Assembly (NCBI GenBank): GCA_015178975.1
Contig: WHVD01000010.1
Coordinates: forward strand, 248,001-312,000
DNA from: Hysterangium stoloniferum
Lineage: Eukaryota > Basidiomycota > Agaricomycetes > Hysterangiales > Hysterangiaceae
Length of the DNA stretch: 64,000 nt
Direction of reading: 5' to 3'
Shown here piece by piece: positions 11,747-23,525 of this stretch. Position 1 is the first letter of the stretch. Every line of letters begins with the position of its first letter. The notes beneath the pieces are model-generated. The model saw only the letters and a list, made by a program, of their open reading frames with translations. It searched no databases and was not told the origin of the DNA. Both the position numbers and the translations under genes were made by a program.

Positions 11747-14700
11747 CTACAATGTTGTTAATAGTCCATGTCTATCCATTTGCAGGATCAAAGCCCGAAT
11801 GTGTTCAGAAGGAATATCCTCCATGAAATGTATTATGAAGGATAGGATCTGAGCAACTTCCAGAATGGTATGGCTTACACAAGCTACCAAGATCATCATG
11901 CACCACAAACTAGAGGATACAAACACTTACTAGATTTCAAGAGGATTTCAATCAGCGTACCACGATGTTGCAGAGGTGATTCAGGTAAATATAAGTGGCA
12001 CAATGCAGACAGGACTGTCCGCAGCTTGATATTGGTAAAGTGACCTGCAAGACGGTGAAAGGAGTCAATGCTGCAAAGAATTAAAGCTTACCATATTGAG
12101 CAAAAGCTACAAACAATTTGCCACCAGTTGATACAACTTCGTCATTGTCGGCATCAACCAGGGATATACAGTGATGTTCTAAGTTGCACCCAATAATAAT
12201 TCCACGAAGGCAATCTTTGAAAACATTGGTGAGGGGAAGGTGTTGACTTGCATGTCAAGGGACACACCATGGACGGCTAGCTGAACGAGGAGGTCAACAA
12301 CTTGTGTTTGAGTGTGTAAATATGTGTCTTCCAACCACGAAACGATGTCGGGAATGACCCCCGCAATGGCGGCTCGAAATTCGGCTGTGGTCAAATGTCA
12401 GCTGGATTCCCATCCCATTCTAACAAATCGCACCTTGCTCTGAAAGCTTCACCAGGGCCGATAATGTGTCTGATCGGACGAACTCATCAGAGTCCTTCAA
12501 CAGTGGAACAATGTAGGGAATAACACCCCCAATCGCGGCTCGAAATTCGACTATGGTCAAACGTCAGCTGGATTTCCATCCCATTCTGACACACCGCACC
12601 TTGCTCTGAAAGCTCTACTAGGGCCGATACTGTGTCTGATCGAACGAACACGTCAGAGTCCTTCAACAGTGGAACAATGTCGGGAATGACATCCGCAATG
12701 GCGGCTCGAAATTCGACTGTGGTCAAATGTCAGCTGGATTTCCATGCCATTCGGACACACCGCACCTTGCTCTGAAAGCTTCAACAGGACTGATACTGTG
12801 TCTAATCGAACGAACTCGTCAGATTCCTTCAACAGTGCAACAATGTCTGGAATGACACCCGCGATGGCGGCTCGAAATTCAGCTGTGGTCAAATGTCAGC
12901 TGGATTCCCATCCCATTATTACACACCGCACGTTGCTCTGAAAACTTCGCCATGGCCCATACTGTCCTTAATTGAACGAAAGAGTCAGAGTCCTTCAACA
13001 GTGGAACAATGTCGGGAATGACACCAGCAATGGCGGCTCGAAATTCGGCTGTGGTCAAATCTCAGCCGGATTCCCATCCCATTATCACACACCGCACCTT
13101 GCTCTGAAACCTTCGCCAGGGCTGATACTGCGTTTGATTTAAGGAAGTTGTCAGAGTCCTTCAACAATGCAACAATGTCGGGAATGACACCCGCAATGGC
13201 GGCTCGAAATTCGGCTGTGGTCAACTGTCAGCTAGATTCCCATCCCATTATGACACACCGCACCCTGCTGTGAAAACTTTGCCAGGGGCCATACTGCGCT
13301 TGATCGAAGGAAGTTGTCAGAGTCCTTCAACATTGCAACAATGTCGGGAATGACACCCGCAATGGCCGCTCGAAATTCGGCTGTATTCGAATGTCAGCTG
13401 GATTCCCATCCCATTCTGACACCGCACCTTGCTCTGAAAGCTCCGCCAGGGCTGATACTGTGTCTGATCGAACGCCCTCGTCAAAGTCCTTCAACAGTGG
13501 AACAATGTCGGGAATGACACCCGCAATGGCCGCTCGAAATTCGGCTGTGGTCAAATGTCAACTGGATTCTCATCCCATTCTGACACATCGCACCTTGCTC
13601 TGAAAGCGTCAACAAAGCCGATACTGTGCATGATCGAACGAACTCGTCAGAGTCCTTTAACAGTGGAAAAATGTCGGGAATGACACCAGCAATGGCGGCT
13701 CGAAACTCAGCTGTAGTCAAATGTTAGCCAGATTCCCATCCCATTATCACACACCGTACCTTGCTGTGAAAACTTCGCCAGGGCCGATACTGCGTTTGAT
13801 CGAAGGAACTCGTCAGAGCTCTTCAACAGTGCAACAATTTCGGGAATGACACCCGCAATGGCGGCTCGAAATGCGGCTGTGGTCAAATGTCAGCGGGATT
13901 CACATCCCTTTATCACACACCGCACCTTGCTCTGAAAACCTCGCCAGGGCCCATACTCCACGTGATCGAAGGAAGTTCTCAGAGTCCTTCAACAATGCAA
14001 CAATGTCGGGAATGACACCCGCAATGGCCGCTCGAAATTCGGCTGTGATCAAATATCAGCTGGATTCCCATCCCATTATCACACACCGCACCTTTCTCTG
14101 AAAAATTCTGTAGGGCAGATGCTGCGTTTGATTGAACAAAGTAGCTAGTGCCCTTCAACAATGCGAAAAGGTCTGGAATAGCCCCCGCAATGGCGGGTCG
14201 AAATTCGGCTGTGGTCAAATGTCAGCTGGATTCCCATCCCATTATCACACATCGCACTTTGCTCTGAAAGCTTCACCAGGGCCGATACCACTTTCGATAG
14301 AACGAACTCGTCGAAGTCCTTCAACAGTGGAACAATGTCGGGAATAACCCCCGCAATGGCGGCTCGAAATTCGACTGTGGTCAAATGTCAGTTGGATTCC
14401 CATCTCATTCTGACACACCGCACCTTGCTCTGAAAGCTTCAACAGGGCCGATACTGTCTCTGATCGAACGAACTCGTCAGAGTCCTTCAACAGTGAAATA
14501 ATGTCGGGAACGACACCCGCAATGGCGGCTCGAAATGGGGCTGTGGTCAAATATCAGCAGGATTCCCATCCCATTCTCACAAACCGCACCTTGCTCTGAA
14601 AGCTTCACCAGGGCCAATACTGTGCTTGATCGAAGAAAGTTGTCAGAGTCCTTCAACAATGCAACAATATCGGGAATGACACGGGTAATGGCGGTTCTAA

Positions 14701-17700
14701 ACCCGTCTGCAAATCCATGAATTATGGCAGTTTAGGAGGAATTGGCGTACGTACCAAACACATGTACAGCAGTGATCACTTTTACCAGAGCGAACTTTCC
14801 TCTTGCCGCTCTGAGGTTGAATTTGGGCAAGGGAAGGGAAAAATTGCGCGCTTTAAAGTGGCATGGAAGTTAATGAAAGAATAATACATGACCTCTCCTC
14901 ACGCACATGACATTTTTATGCATTGAATGATCTTGATGTCCGCATGACGAGAGATACTATCAGTACTATGGAAGAGATCTAGAGCTGACGATAGACGGGC
15001 CGGCAAAGGGGGGAAGTGTGGTATATTGGGCGCATTTGCTAGATAATCGCAATATGAATGAGAATGAAATGGCAAACAAGAGAGGATGGGGAGGCTTCGA
15101 AGTGAGATTGAAGGTGGCTCACTCAGCATTGGTCCTGTTTTCTCAGAAAAACCTACAGCCGCACGTATGTGCGCCCGGACGAGAGGGAGCATCTCCCCTA
15201 TGGAGACTTAAGACAATCCTTTACCAAGATTTATTGGATCACCTTGCTCTGAAAACGTGGCCAGGGCCGACACTGCGTTTGATCGAACAAAGTAACCAGA
15301 GTCCTTCAACATTGCAACAATGTCGGGAATGATAACCCCAAGAGCGGCCCGACATTCGGCTGTGGTCAAATGTCAGCTGGATTCCCATCCCATTATCACA
15401 CACCGCACTTTGCTCTGAAAACTTCGCCAGGGCCGATAATGTGTCTGATCGTACGAACATGTGAGAGTCCCCCAGCAGTGAAACGATGTCGGGAATGACC
15501 CCCGTAATGGCAGCTCGAAATTCGACTGTGATCAAATGTAGCTGGATTCCTATCCCATTAATCACAAACCGCACCTTGTTCTGAAAACTTCGCCAGGGCA
15601 GATATTATGCTTAATCGAACGTTATGGTTAGAGTCCTTCAACAGTAGAACAATGTCGGGGATAGCACACGCGATGGCGGCTCGAAATTCGGCTGTGGTCA
15701 AAAGTCAGCTAGATTCTCATCCCCTTAATCACACACCGCACCGTGCTCTGAAAAGTTCTCCAGGGCCGATACTGTGCTTGATCGAACGAACTCGTCAGAG
15801 TCCTTCAACAGTAGAACAATATCGGGAATGGCACACGGAATGGCCGGTCGAAATTCGGCTGTGATCAAATGTCAGCTATTTTCCCATCCCAATCCCATTC
15901 TCACACCCCGCACCTTGCTCTGAAAACTTCCCCAGGGCCGATACTGTGCGTGATCGAACGAACTCGTCAGAGTCCTTCAACAATGCAACACACCCTGGAA
16001 TGACACCCGCAATGGCGGCTCGAAATTCAGCTGTGATTAAATGTCAGCTGGATTCCCATCCCATTATCACACACACCGCACCTTGCTCTGAAAGCTTCGC
16101 CAGGGTCGATAGTGTGTGTGATCGAACGAACATGTCCGAGCCCTCCAACAGTGCAACAATATCTGGAATGACGTCCGCAATGGCGGCTCGAAATTCAGCT
16201 TGTGGTCATATGTCAGCTGGATTCCCATCCCATTAATCACACACCGCACCTTGCTGTGAAAGCTTCGCCAGGGCCGATACGGCACTTGATCGAACGAACT
16301 CGTCAGAGTCCTTCAACAGTGCAACAATGTCGGAAATGACACCTGCAATGGCGGCTCTAAGTTCGGCTTGGTCAAATGTCAGCTGGATTTTCATCCCATT
16401 ATCACACACCACACCTTGCTCTGAAAACTTCCCCATGGCAGATACCGCGTTTGATTGAACGGAGTAGCTACGGTCCTTCAACAGTAGAACGATATCGGGA
16501 ATGACATCCGCAATGGCGGCTCGAAATTCGACTGTGGTCAAATGTCAGCTGGATTCCCATCCTATTCTGACCCACGCACCTTGCTCAGAAAGCTTCAACA
16601 AGGCCGATACTGTGTCTGATCGAACGAACTCTTCAGAGTCCTTCAACAGTGGAACAATGTCGGGAACGACACCCGCAATGGCGGCTCGAAATGCGGCTGT
16701 GGTCAAATGTCAGCTGGATTGCCATCCCATTATCACACACTGCACCTTGCTCTGAAAACTTCTCCGTGGCCGATAACGCGATTGATTGAACGGAGAAACT
16801 AGAGTCCTTCAACATTGCAACAATGTCGGGAATGGCACACGCAATGGCGGCTTGAAATTCAACTGTGGTCAAATATCAGCTGGATTCCCATCCCATTCTG
16901 ACACACTGCACCTTGCTCTGAAAGCTTCAACAGGGCCAATACTGTGTCTGATCGAACGAACTCGTCAGAGTCCTTCAACAGTGAAATAATGTCGGGAACG
17001 ACACCCGCAATGGCGGCTCGACATTCGGCTATGATCAAATGTCAGCTGGATTCTCATCCCCTTTATCACATACCACACCTTCTTCTGAAAACTTCGCCAG
17101 GGCCAATACTGTGCTTAATCGAACGTTTTTGTTAGAGTCCTTCAATAGTAGAACAATGTCGGGCATGGCACACACGATGGCCGGTCGAAATTCGGCTGTG
17201 ATCAAATGTTAGTTGGATTCCCATCCTATTATCACACCACACCTTGTTCTGAAAACTTCTCCATAGCCGATACTGCGTTTGATCGAACGAGCTTGTCGGA
17301 GTCCTTCAACAGTGCAACAATGCCTGGAATGGCACCAACGATGCCAGTTGGGTATCTAGCTTAACACCGGCCCATATCATATTGTAGCCCTTCTCCACAT
17401 GGCATTTTCTTACCACACTCCAATAGCAATCGTTCTAGAGAATAATCTGCTTTTTCAACCACTTTCTTTATCCACTCTTGTTCTTTCCCTGTTGTGATAA
17501 TACACTAGCTGTATATGTTTTGAGTCATAGTAAACGCATAGTTTACCTGCCATTAAACCCTTTTCTTTGAGCATTCTCCGGCAATCCGCTGCTCATCAAT
17601 CAGTTTCTTTGCCCTAGCCGAGGAAAACCCCCTACTAAGATGCCAAAAAGCCAATATTAACCCTTCGCAGATTGCACGTAAGCCCTCCTTTTGTGAAGAT

Positions 17701-19297
17701 GTTCCATCGATAACCGCCGTTATCAATGTCCTTCGCTCGTATGGTGCTGCACCCATAGTGGCCACCACTTGGATCTGTGGACCTGTCGACACCTCCAGGC
17801 TGTCGTCATCCATGTTCACCCAAATACCAATATGAACTGCCAACCCCAACGTCTTCACGCAAGGATCCAGATTGACCAACCGATGTAATGGTCTCCCGAC
17901 ATGTAGGAGTGTTTTGAAGGGAGTAAGGTACTCTTTGTCCATGAGTTTGTCTGTTGGCGGCGATAGTACTCGTGACATTGCAAGGAGAGAAACTTCTGCA
18001 AGCGCTGGATCACGTACAGTGACGGCGCCCGCGGTGAGGTGAAAGCAGTCCTCCAAAATCTTGCACAACTTCTCTGTGACGACTCGATGGCACAAGGCAA
18101 TCCGCAACTGTTCAGATTGTTTAGCACCTGCTATAGCCCTAAGTGCCTCGTTAACTGCCTCCTCCGATGTGGATTTTACAATCACCCATGCCAGGACATC
18201 AGCTTCAAGTTCGGCCCGTTGAGGCTTGCGTTGCGTTTCGACCAAGAACCCAGAAAGGCTTTTAAACCATTCAGAAGTTCCGAATGTATACGTCCTTTTC
18301 GGTGATAAAGGCCCACAGTAGTCTGAAGTGGACGTCTCATACTTTGCGCTTGCAGCGACGACGGGGAAAACCCGTGACATTGTTGTCTGAAAGGGACAAG
18401 CGGGGGAAAACAAGGGCAAAACCGTGCCGAGGATATATAGCACGATTGCGACCATGGTCAAAAAAAGCATAAGAATGCCCAAAGCTACGCTGTTATTCCA
18501 TGTAAATAAGACGAGACCTGCAAAGAAAAGGAAGAGAGCTAGTTGAATCAAAAGCGGTATTCCAGTAACAATTGATTCGAGACGCCATTGCTGTGCTCTC
18601 CTAACACGAAGGAGACGTTGGCATGCATCACTTGAGCGACTCCCAAGGGATACAGGATTATACTTCGCTAGCCATTCCCTTGCAAGTACAGCACAAAGCG
18701 CACTGAAGAGAGTCAGACAGAGACTAGTGAACCACAAATAGTTGACAATAAGGGATGATTTGGAGACTTCAAAAGGCTGAGAGGTGGTTACAGCGAAATG
18801 ATTTTGAAGCCCCCGAAGGATTTCCTGAACAGGATCTACCTGCAACTCCTTCCTACTTTCGATCAGGAACGCGGTAAGAATCGCTCCAAACAAACCCGCC
18901 TGAAAAACTGTGGATTAATGGAATATCTACAAAGAAACGAAATCGCATTCAACATACAAATATGAGAAGCTCATCGACACCCACTTGCAATGAGTCGGCA
19001 AGTTCTTTATCCTCTTTTTCCGTTTCCTTCAGATATAATGACCATATGGTTGAATGTGATTGAAGGTGCTTGCTATAGGGGTTATCGTCCTCGCTTTCTA
19101 AACCATTATCGCCATTGGGTGCCGCCTCGGTTAGGCTTGAGGGAACCTTGGTATACGAAGGCTGACGGTTGATCGTTGCTTGTTCCGTTGCTTGCCTGCC
19201 TCAGTTTAAAATAAGTGTAAACTCTGATTTAAATACCTGACACAAACGGTATCTGTGATTCGGCGCAGCTAAGGTCTTGTGCATACTGCGAAGACAT
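11747..19297 (-). CDS. DUF6535 membrane domain plus HEAT-repeat array protein
   Basis: Function unknown; predicted membrane-anchored repeat protein. Proposed exon 1 starts at 19297 (MSSQYAQDL), exon 2 (19199-18958) holds the DUF6535 lead-in IWSLYLKETEKEDKELADSL, and exon 3 (18899 to about 17553) has four hydrophobic segments (near AGLFGAILTAFL, NYLWFTSLCLTLFSAL, GIPLLIQLALFLFFAGLVLF and ILMLFLTMVAIVLYIL). An exon at about 17410-17490 (KEQEWIKKVVEKADYSLERL) joins in phase to the first repeat exon. About 28 repeat exons follow, then C-terminal exons (GHFTNIKLRTVLSAL; ending QMDRHGLLTTL, stop at 11747). Oddities: intron 1 would be only 37 nt; exon 3 reaches a stop at 17553 in a frame different from the MLKEKGLMAGKEQ frame, so there is a 1-nt frameshift or an unseen intron; and a 0.5-kb non-repeat gap (14713-15235) could separate two genes. 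DUF6535 is confident, gene unity is inference. Confidence 0.7.
12232..14712 (-). repeat. HEAT exon-intron tandem array, downstream block
   Basis: About fifteen units with the same 117-nt exon plus 49-nt intron organisation and the same phase. Variation between units is concentrated in the inter-helix stretch and the second helix (LLKDSDEFVRSDTVSAL, LLKESDEFVRLDTVSVL, LLKDFDEFVLSKVVSAL, LLKGTSYFVQSNAASAL), while the first helix is nearly constant. The last unit (WLEDTYLHTQTQVVDLL) is the most diverged, as expected for a capping repeat, and leads into unique C-terminal exons at 12185-11747. Confidence 0.93.
14713..15235 (-). other. non-repeat gap inside the HEAT array
   Basis: Interrupts the repeats. 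On the minus strand a 48-nt intron (GTACGTACGCC to GGATTTGCAG) joins, in phase 1, a short exon (KFALVKVITAVHVF) to the first unit of the downstream block. The upstream block would end about 15212 if the last donor is not used (stop after INLGKGLS). Two readings fit: a longer linker inside one gene, or the 3' end of one gene and promoter/start of a second. No start codon is visible in frame with the short exon. Confidence 0.5.
15236..17345 (-). repeat. HEAT exon-intron tandem array, upstream block
   Basis: About thirteen tandem units of about 166-170 bp. Each unit is one 117-nt exon (39 codons, both borders phase 1) and one intron of about 49 nt starting GTGCGGTGTG and ending GACCACAG. The peptide unit is of the form EFRAAIAGVIPDIVALLKDS then DEFVRSDTVSALAKLSEQ, a two-helix HEAT-like repeat. 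Introns are as well conserved as exons, so whole units have been duplicated or homogenised. The first unit (about 17270-17345) is the most diverged and lacks the usual exon start. Confidence 0.93.
17553..18899 (-). CDS. DUF6535 domain exon
   Basis: A 446-residue open exon following a clear TTTTCAG acceptor at 18900. The start (AGLFGAILTAFLIES), the VNYLWFTSLCLTL segment and REWLAKYNPVS are the classic layout of the fungal DUF6535 N-terminal membrane domain. Two further adjacent hydrophobic helices follow. The rest (about residues 200-440) is soluble and alpha-helical in look (EEAVNEALRAIAGAKQSEQL), consistent with diverged HEAT-like helices leading into the array. The domain is common in Agaricomycete genomes and has no assigned biochemical function that I know of. 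Confidence 0.88.
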   Translation of the reverse strand, partial: AGLFGAILTAFLIESRKELQVDPVQEILRGLQNHFAVTTSQPFEVSKSSLIVNYLWFTSLCLTLFSALCAVLAREWLAKYNPVSLGSRSSDACQRLLRVRRAQQWRLESIVTGIPLLIQLALFLFFAGLVLFTWNNSVALGILMLFLTMVAIVLYILGTVLPLFSPACPFQTTMSRVFPVVAASAKYETSTSDYCGPLSPKRTYTFGTSEWFKSLSGFLVETQRKPQRAELEADVLAWVIVKSTSEEAVNEALRAIAGAKQSEQLRIALCHRVVTEKLCKILEDCFHLTAGAVTVRDPALAEVSLLAMSRVLSPPTDKLMDKEYLTPFKTLLHVGRPLHRLVNLDPCVKTLGLAVHIGIWVNMDDDSLEVSTGPQIQVVATMGAAPYERRTLITAVIDGTSSQKEGLRAICEGLILAFWHLSRGFSSARAKKLIDEQRIAGECSKKRV

Positions 19298-20339
19298 GGC
19301 CAGAGTCAGTTGGGCGCTGCAAAACGGGAAAACGGTCAATATAAATGTGTCCATTTGAATAAGCGCCGCAAATACAACGTCCCTTGAGGTGCCTGGGACC
19401 TTTTGGGGTCCTTGCAGTCGGGTCGTAAACCTTACAGAAAATACAACCACCTGTCTGATCCCATCAATCTTTCCTTCGGTTAGAGCGTTGGCCTGTCAAC
19501 CCAATGTCATTAGTCTTTCCCTATATGTCAATAATTCTCCCCCTCAAGTTCGTGTTCCCTGAGTCCTTCAGACGCATTTTCATGTCCGTGTATGAGCATA
19601 GTAATATATAATTTGTCTACACTTTTTGCTAGAGGGCATCTCTGAGCGTTCTGCTCCATGATAAAAGCGGAGTGTCGAGTAGGATACCAATGGACTTTAG
19701 TGGATGCGATCACATCTATATCCATCCTATCCATCTATCATATATATATATATATATCCCTCCATATATAGTAAAGTTGGGCTTTGTATTTTGGGCACGA
19801 AAAGGCGCTGAAAATCCAGACTGGGCATGAAAATCCCGATAGGGCCCGAAAATCCCGAAAAGCACCTGTGTATCTTCTGATCAACCTAATTCGCTTGCCG
19901 CATAGCCCCCCTGAGCTCCGACCTAATTAGAATGCATAAGCTATTTTGCCGCACCCTGCTGGATGGTCCTGCACTCCCGGCAGCTAGAGTCCACATGTGA
20001 CCCCGAATCCCTGATTGTAGACATCTGTACATAGCTGACATAATGTGTCTCCCCGCTTTGCCGCCATTTCATTCCTGGGCTTTGCTTTCCAATGATTTCA
20101 TGGGCAGGATGTGCACATTAGGGCTTTCTTCAAAGGTCTCTGTCTAGTGTTGGGCCAAACAGACATCTTGTAACTTCTAGGATTACTACTGTGCACATAT
20201 GTCAGGAAAGATTGAAATGTAAGTAAAGTACACTTTATTACATATAATAACATAATGACTTTATGATGCCAACCTCAAATTGTTTAGAGAAATTTAGAGG
20301 ATTTTGGATGCAGAAGATTTGTGTGCTGGTGTACCACCA
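19298..20339. other. upstream region of the DUF6535 gene; no gene seen
   Basis: Holds the presumed promoter of the minus-strand DUF6535 gene, but I see no clear TATA box. A (TA)n run lies at about 19738-19756. A short stretch at 19470-19500 resembles the D-arm/anticodon arm of a tRNA but does not close into a cloverleaf. Nothing else supportable. Confidence 0.5.
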
Positions 20340-20855
20340 TGTTAAGTTGTGTGTGAAGCTTATCAGAGGGTTTCTGGAGAAACTCATGGGAAAGCTGGTA
20401 GGACTTGGCTTCAGCTTATAGGCTGTGCCCTTGCAAGATCATGTTGTCCAATTTCAGATGGGCAGACAGGAATCCTGGGGAGTCTGGGAGTAGTTGGTGG
20501 GTTGAGAGGTCAGAGGGTCAACTGTGGGAATTCCACAGAGGTTGAGGGGTTGGGTGGTGATGAGTTGGAGGTCAAGTGATAGATGGGTCAGAGTCCATGG
20601 GCTCCAACAAGGTAAATAGTGTGTTTCAAAGAGGAATTTAGAGCAGAAAATATACTGAGATTACTGGGGGGAATCTAAGCTGATTTTCTGACTGGATTGT
20701 ATGTACAACATCTGCCAGACTATATAGACTGTGGAATGTATAACATACCAAATCCAGCAATAATGAAATCTAAACTAGTAAACATAAAACAAGATAAGTA
20801 AACACCAAGTTTGGTGTTAGGAACAGAGCAGAGTGGAGTCTGAAATGTGACAGGT

Positions 20856-21398
20856 TGTTAAGTGCCGTGTTGGGAACTTATTCTGGAACTATTGGAAAGT
20901 CACCAGGAAGTTGGGAACTATTGGATAGGGTCAGGATGTTGGCTTCAGCTTATGTGCTATGCCTCTACACAAACGCTCAAAGTCTTTAATTTCAAAGGTG
21001 AGACTTATGATGGAAGATATGGATATTCAGAGTTCCGAAGAGTTCCGAATATCGAGCATACAGAAAGATGGAAGAGGGAATAAGCCACTAAGTCGATATC
21101 AGATCTAAAGTAAAGTACAAATTCACGGAAACTAATATAAGTCTTCTCGTTATTGTACTACAAACTAAAACCATAATAAGATGGAAATAGGAGTATTCTA
21201 AAATGGGAATACAATAAGCCATATTGGGGAGACAATATTCCGAAATGGGAATATAATAGACGAACGAGTGAATACTTGTCAACGGACAAATTACCAAATG
21301 TGGAACAAGGGAAGAATGTGGAAGATACAGTAACTATGATGTTCCGTAGTTGGAGGTCAGGAGTCAGATATTGAAACATCCAGGAATGGGTTGTAACA
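20856..21398 (-). repeat. solo LTR, family G, inside outer LTR
   Basis: Starts TGTTAAGTGC, ends GGGTTGTAACA, exact duplication CAGGT (20851-20855, 21399-21403). 543 bp, unrelated to family A except for the conserved TTGGCTTCAGCTTATGTGC motif, which gives the orientation. Contains an inverted-word-rich middle (TTCCGAATAT / ATATTCCGAA). Confidence 0.9.
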
Positions 21399-21736
21399 CA
21401 GGTAGTTAAACCATAATGGGAATGGGGTGGGAGCGGAGTCCAAAATGTGACAGGTTGTTACAACCAGAATTCCCGCCAGACTCAGGGACTAACTTACAGT
21501 GGCTTCCAAAACTGTCCCAATGTTTTTGTAATTCTCAATAAATGCTTTATAACCTACCAAATAAATTTTCTAAAATAGTGAAAATACATTCTCACATATA
21601 CCTTAGCATACTAGCTTTGATATACCCACATATTACATAATATAGATGGAAATTGGTGTCACAGTGAATATTTAAAAATAGCCAATCATTGGGACAGTTT
21701 TGGAACCACCCTTTTTGAATTAGATATCTTGTTATT

Positions 21737-23525
21737 CTAGTACTTTGTATGGCCTCCCTTAGCCTTTATTACAGCATCAAGCCTTCTAGGAATACTTTCT
21801 ATAAGTTTCTGACACTTCTGAGGCTCAATCTTTGGCCATTCCACTTCCACCCTCTCCCATAACTCCCAAACTCCTTTTGGTGGTGAAGGATATTTTTGTA
21901 GTTGTTTCTTCAGGTGATTCCAAAGATGTTCTATGGGATTGAGGTCAGGAGACTGTGCTGGCCAGCCTAATACCTGAATCTGATTTTCAGAAAACCATTT
22001 TTGTGCCATCTTGGATGTATGCTTTGGGTCATTATCTTGCTGGAAAATGGCCTCATCTTCTGGAATCTCCAAATCTCCAATGCTCTGGGACAAATACTGA
22101 TCCAGGATCTCCACATATTGTGCAGAATCCATCCATCCTTCAATCTCTGCAAGCCTTCCCACCCCATTCCAACCCATACAGCCCCAGACCATGATATTTC
22201 CACCCATGCTTGACAGTAGGTTGGGTTGTCCTATCAGAAAGCGGTTCTCCAGTTTTCTTCCACACATATTGATGTCCATCTGACCCAATCCTATTGACTT
22301 TGGTCTCATCAGACCACAATACCCTCTTCCAATCATCCACTGTCCAGTTTTGGTATTTGAGGGCAAAACTTAACCTGGCCTTCTATGTTGAGCCTTGAGC
22401 AAGGGTGTTAGGATACACGTACAGGGCGGGTCTCCAGAGAAACCCGCGGGATATCCGGTAGGACTTGGCTTCAGCTTATAGGCTGCACCCTTGCGAGATC
22501 GTGTTGTCCAATTTCAAACAGGTGGACGGGAATCCTGGGGAGTCCAGGTGGGGTTCATGGGTCATGGGTCATAGGTCGGAGGTCATGGGTCGTGAGTCAA
22601 GATAGGTGAGAGAGATAAATGCACTGGAGCCCATGGGCTCCAACTAGCATGAGCAGTGTGATTTGAGTAGGGGTTTAGAGTGGAAAGTGTATTAGATTAC
22701 TGAGGGGAATCTAAGCTAATTTTCTGACTGGATTGTATGTACAACATCTACCAGTTGAAATAGACCTTGGAGTGAATGACATACCAAATCAAGTAATGAT
22801 GAAACGAAACTAACAAAACATAAAATGGGAATAGTAAACACCAAGTTTGGTGTTAGGAATGGGACAGAACGGAGCAGAGTCCGAATCGTGATAAATCATA
22901 ACCCATAACGGGAAATGGAGTGGGAGCAGAGTCCTAATCATGACAGGTCATTTGATTAAAATGGGAATGGGGCTCAGTTAGAGCGATGACAGGATTCTGA
23001 GCAGGGTCCAGTGACTGATGCGTGGGATGAAGACGGACATAGACAGAGAACGGAGTCCAGGGGAAGTCTGGTGACTGATATGTGATGTAATGAGGTTGAA
23101 CGTAAACAAGTCTGACAAACGGAGTCTGGGCGGGAATTCCTGTAAACTGACAATTGGTGCATCTAGGGCATGGGTGCATACGAGTTAGTGCCCGGAGTCC
23201 AGCGGGATTTTCTGGTCATAACAAAGGGCCTTTTTGCTTTGACTACAGCTTTGAAACCATGCTGTTTCAAGGTCCTCCTGACTGTGTTGGGTAAGACATG
23301 ATATTGATTGATGGAATTGATGTAGTGTGTGGCCTGGACAGCATTATCTAGCTTGCCAGAGGTGATTTGATGCATGATCCTCCTTTGGTCAGTAGGAGAA
23401 AGCTTGGAAGGACATCCTCCTTTCAGGTTCTCTTTTTCTATGTCCATCTCCTGACCAATTCTACTGATAGTAGACTTGCTAAGACCTGTTATACATAGAG
23501 GCCACATTCCTTTTGGAGAGTCCAT
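21737..23525 (-). pseudogene. Tc1-type DD34E transposase, split and frameshifted
   Basis: The N-terminal helix-turn-helix part (23229-23525: GLSKSTISRIGQEMDI, PNTVRRTLKQHGFKAVVKAK) is separated from the catalytic part (21737-22400) by a solo LTR. The catalytic triad residues are visible: D in LWSDETKVNRIG, D in FQQDNDPKHTS, E in SPDLNPIEHLW, i.e. DD34E. The first D lies in a different frame from the other two, so there are frameshifts independent of the LTR. Not functional. Confidence 0.93.
22406..23223 (-). repeat. solo LTR, family A copy 6, in Tc1 transposase
   Basis: TGTTAGGATA to TGGTCATAACA, exact duplication AAGGG (22401-22405, 23224-23228). Inserted in the transposase between the DNA-binding and catalytic parts. 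818 bp. Confidence 0.95.

Noticed and set aside
12744-17135. Many plus-strand open frames across the HEAT array (AAR-N-SAVVKCQLDSHP patterns)
   Set aside because: They are the reverse complement of the 166-bp units and read through introns of the minus-strand gene.
19465-19545. tRNA-Asp-like stretch (GGTTAGAGC, anticodon-like CTGTCAA)
   Set aside because: The anticodon stem has a mismatch and no acceptor or T-arm pairing could be built; not called.
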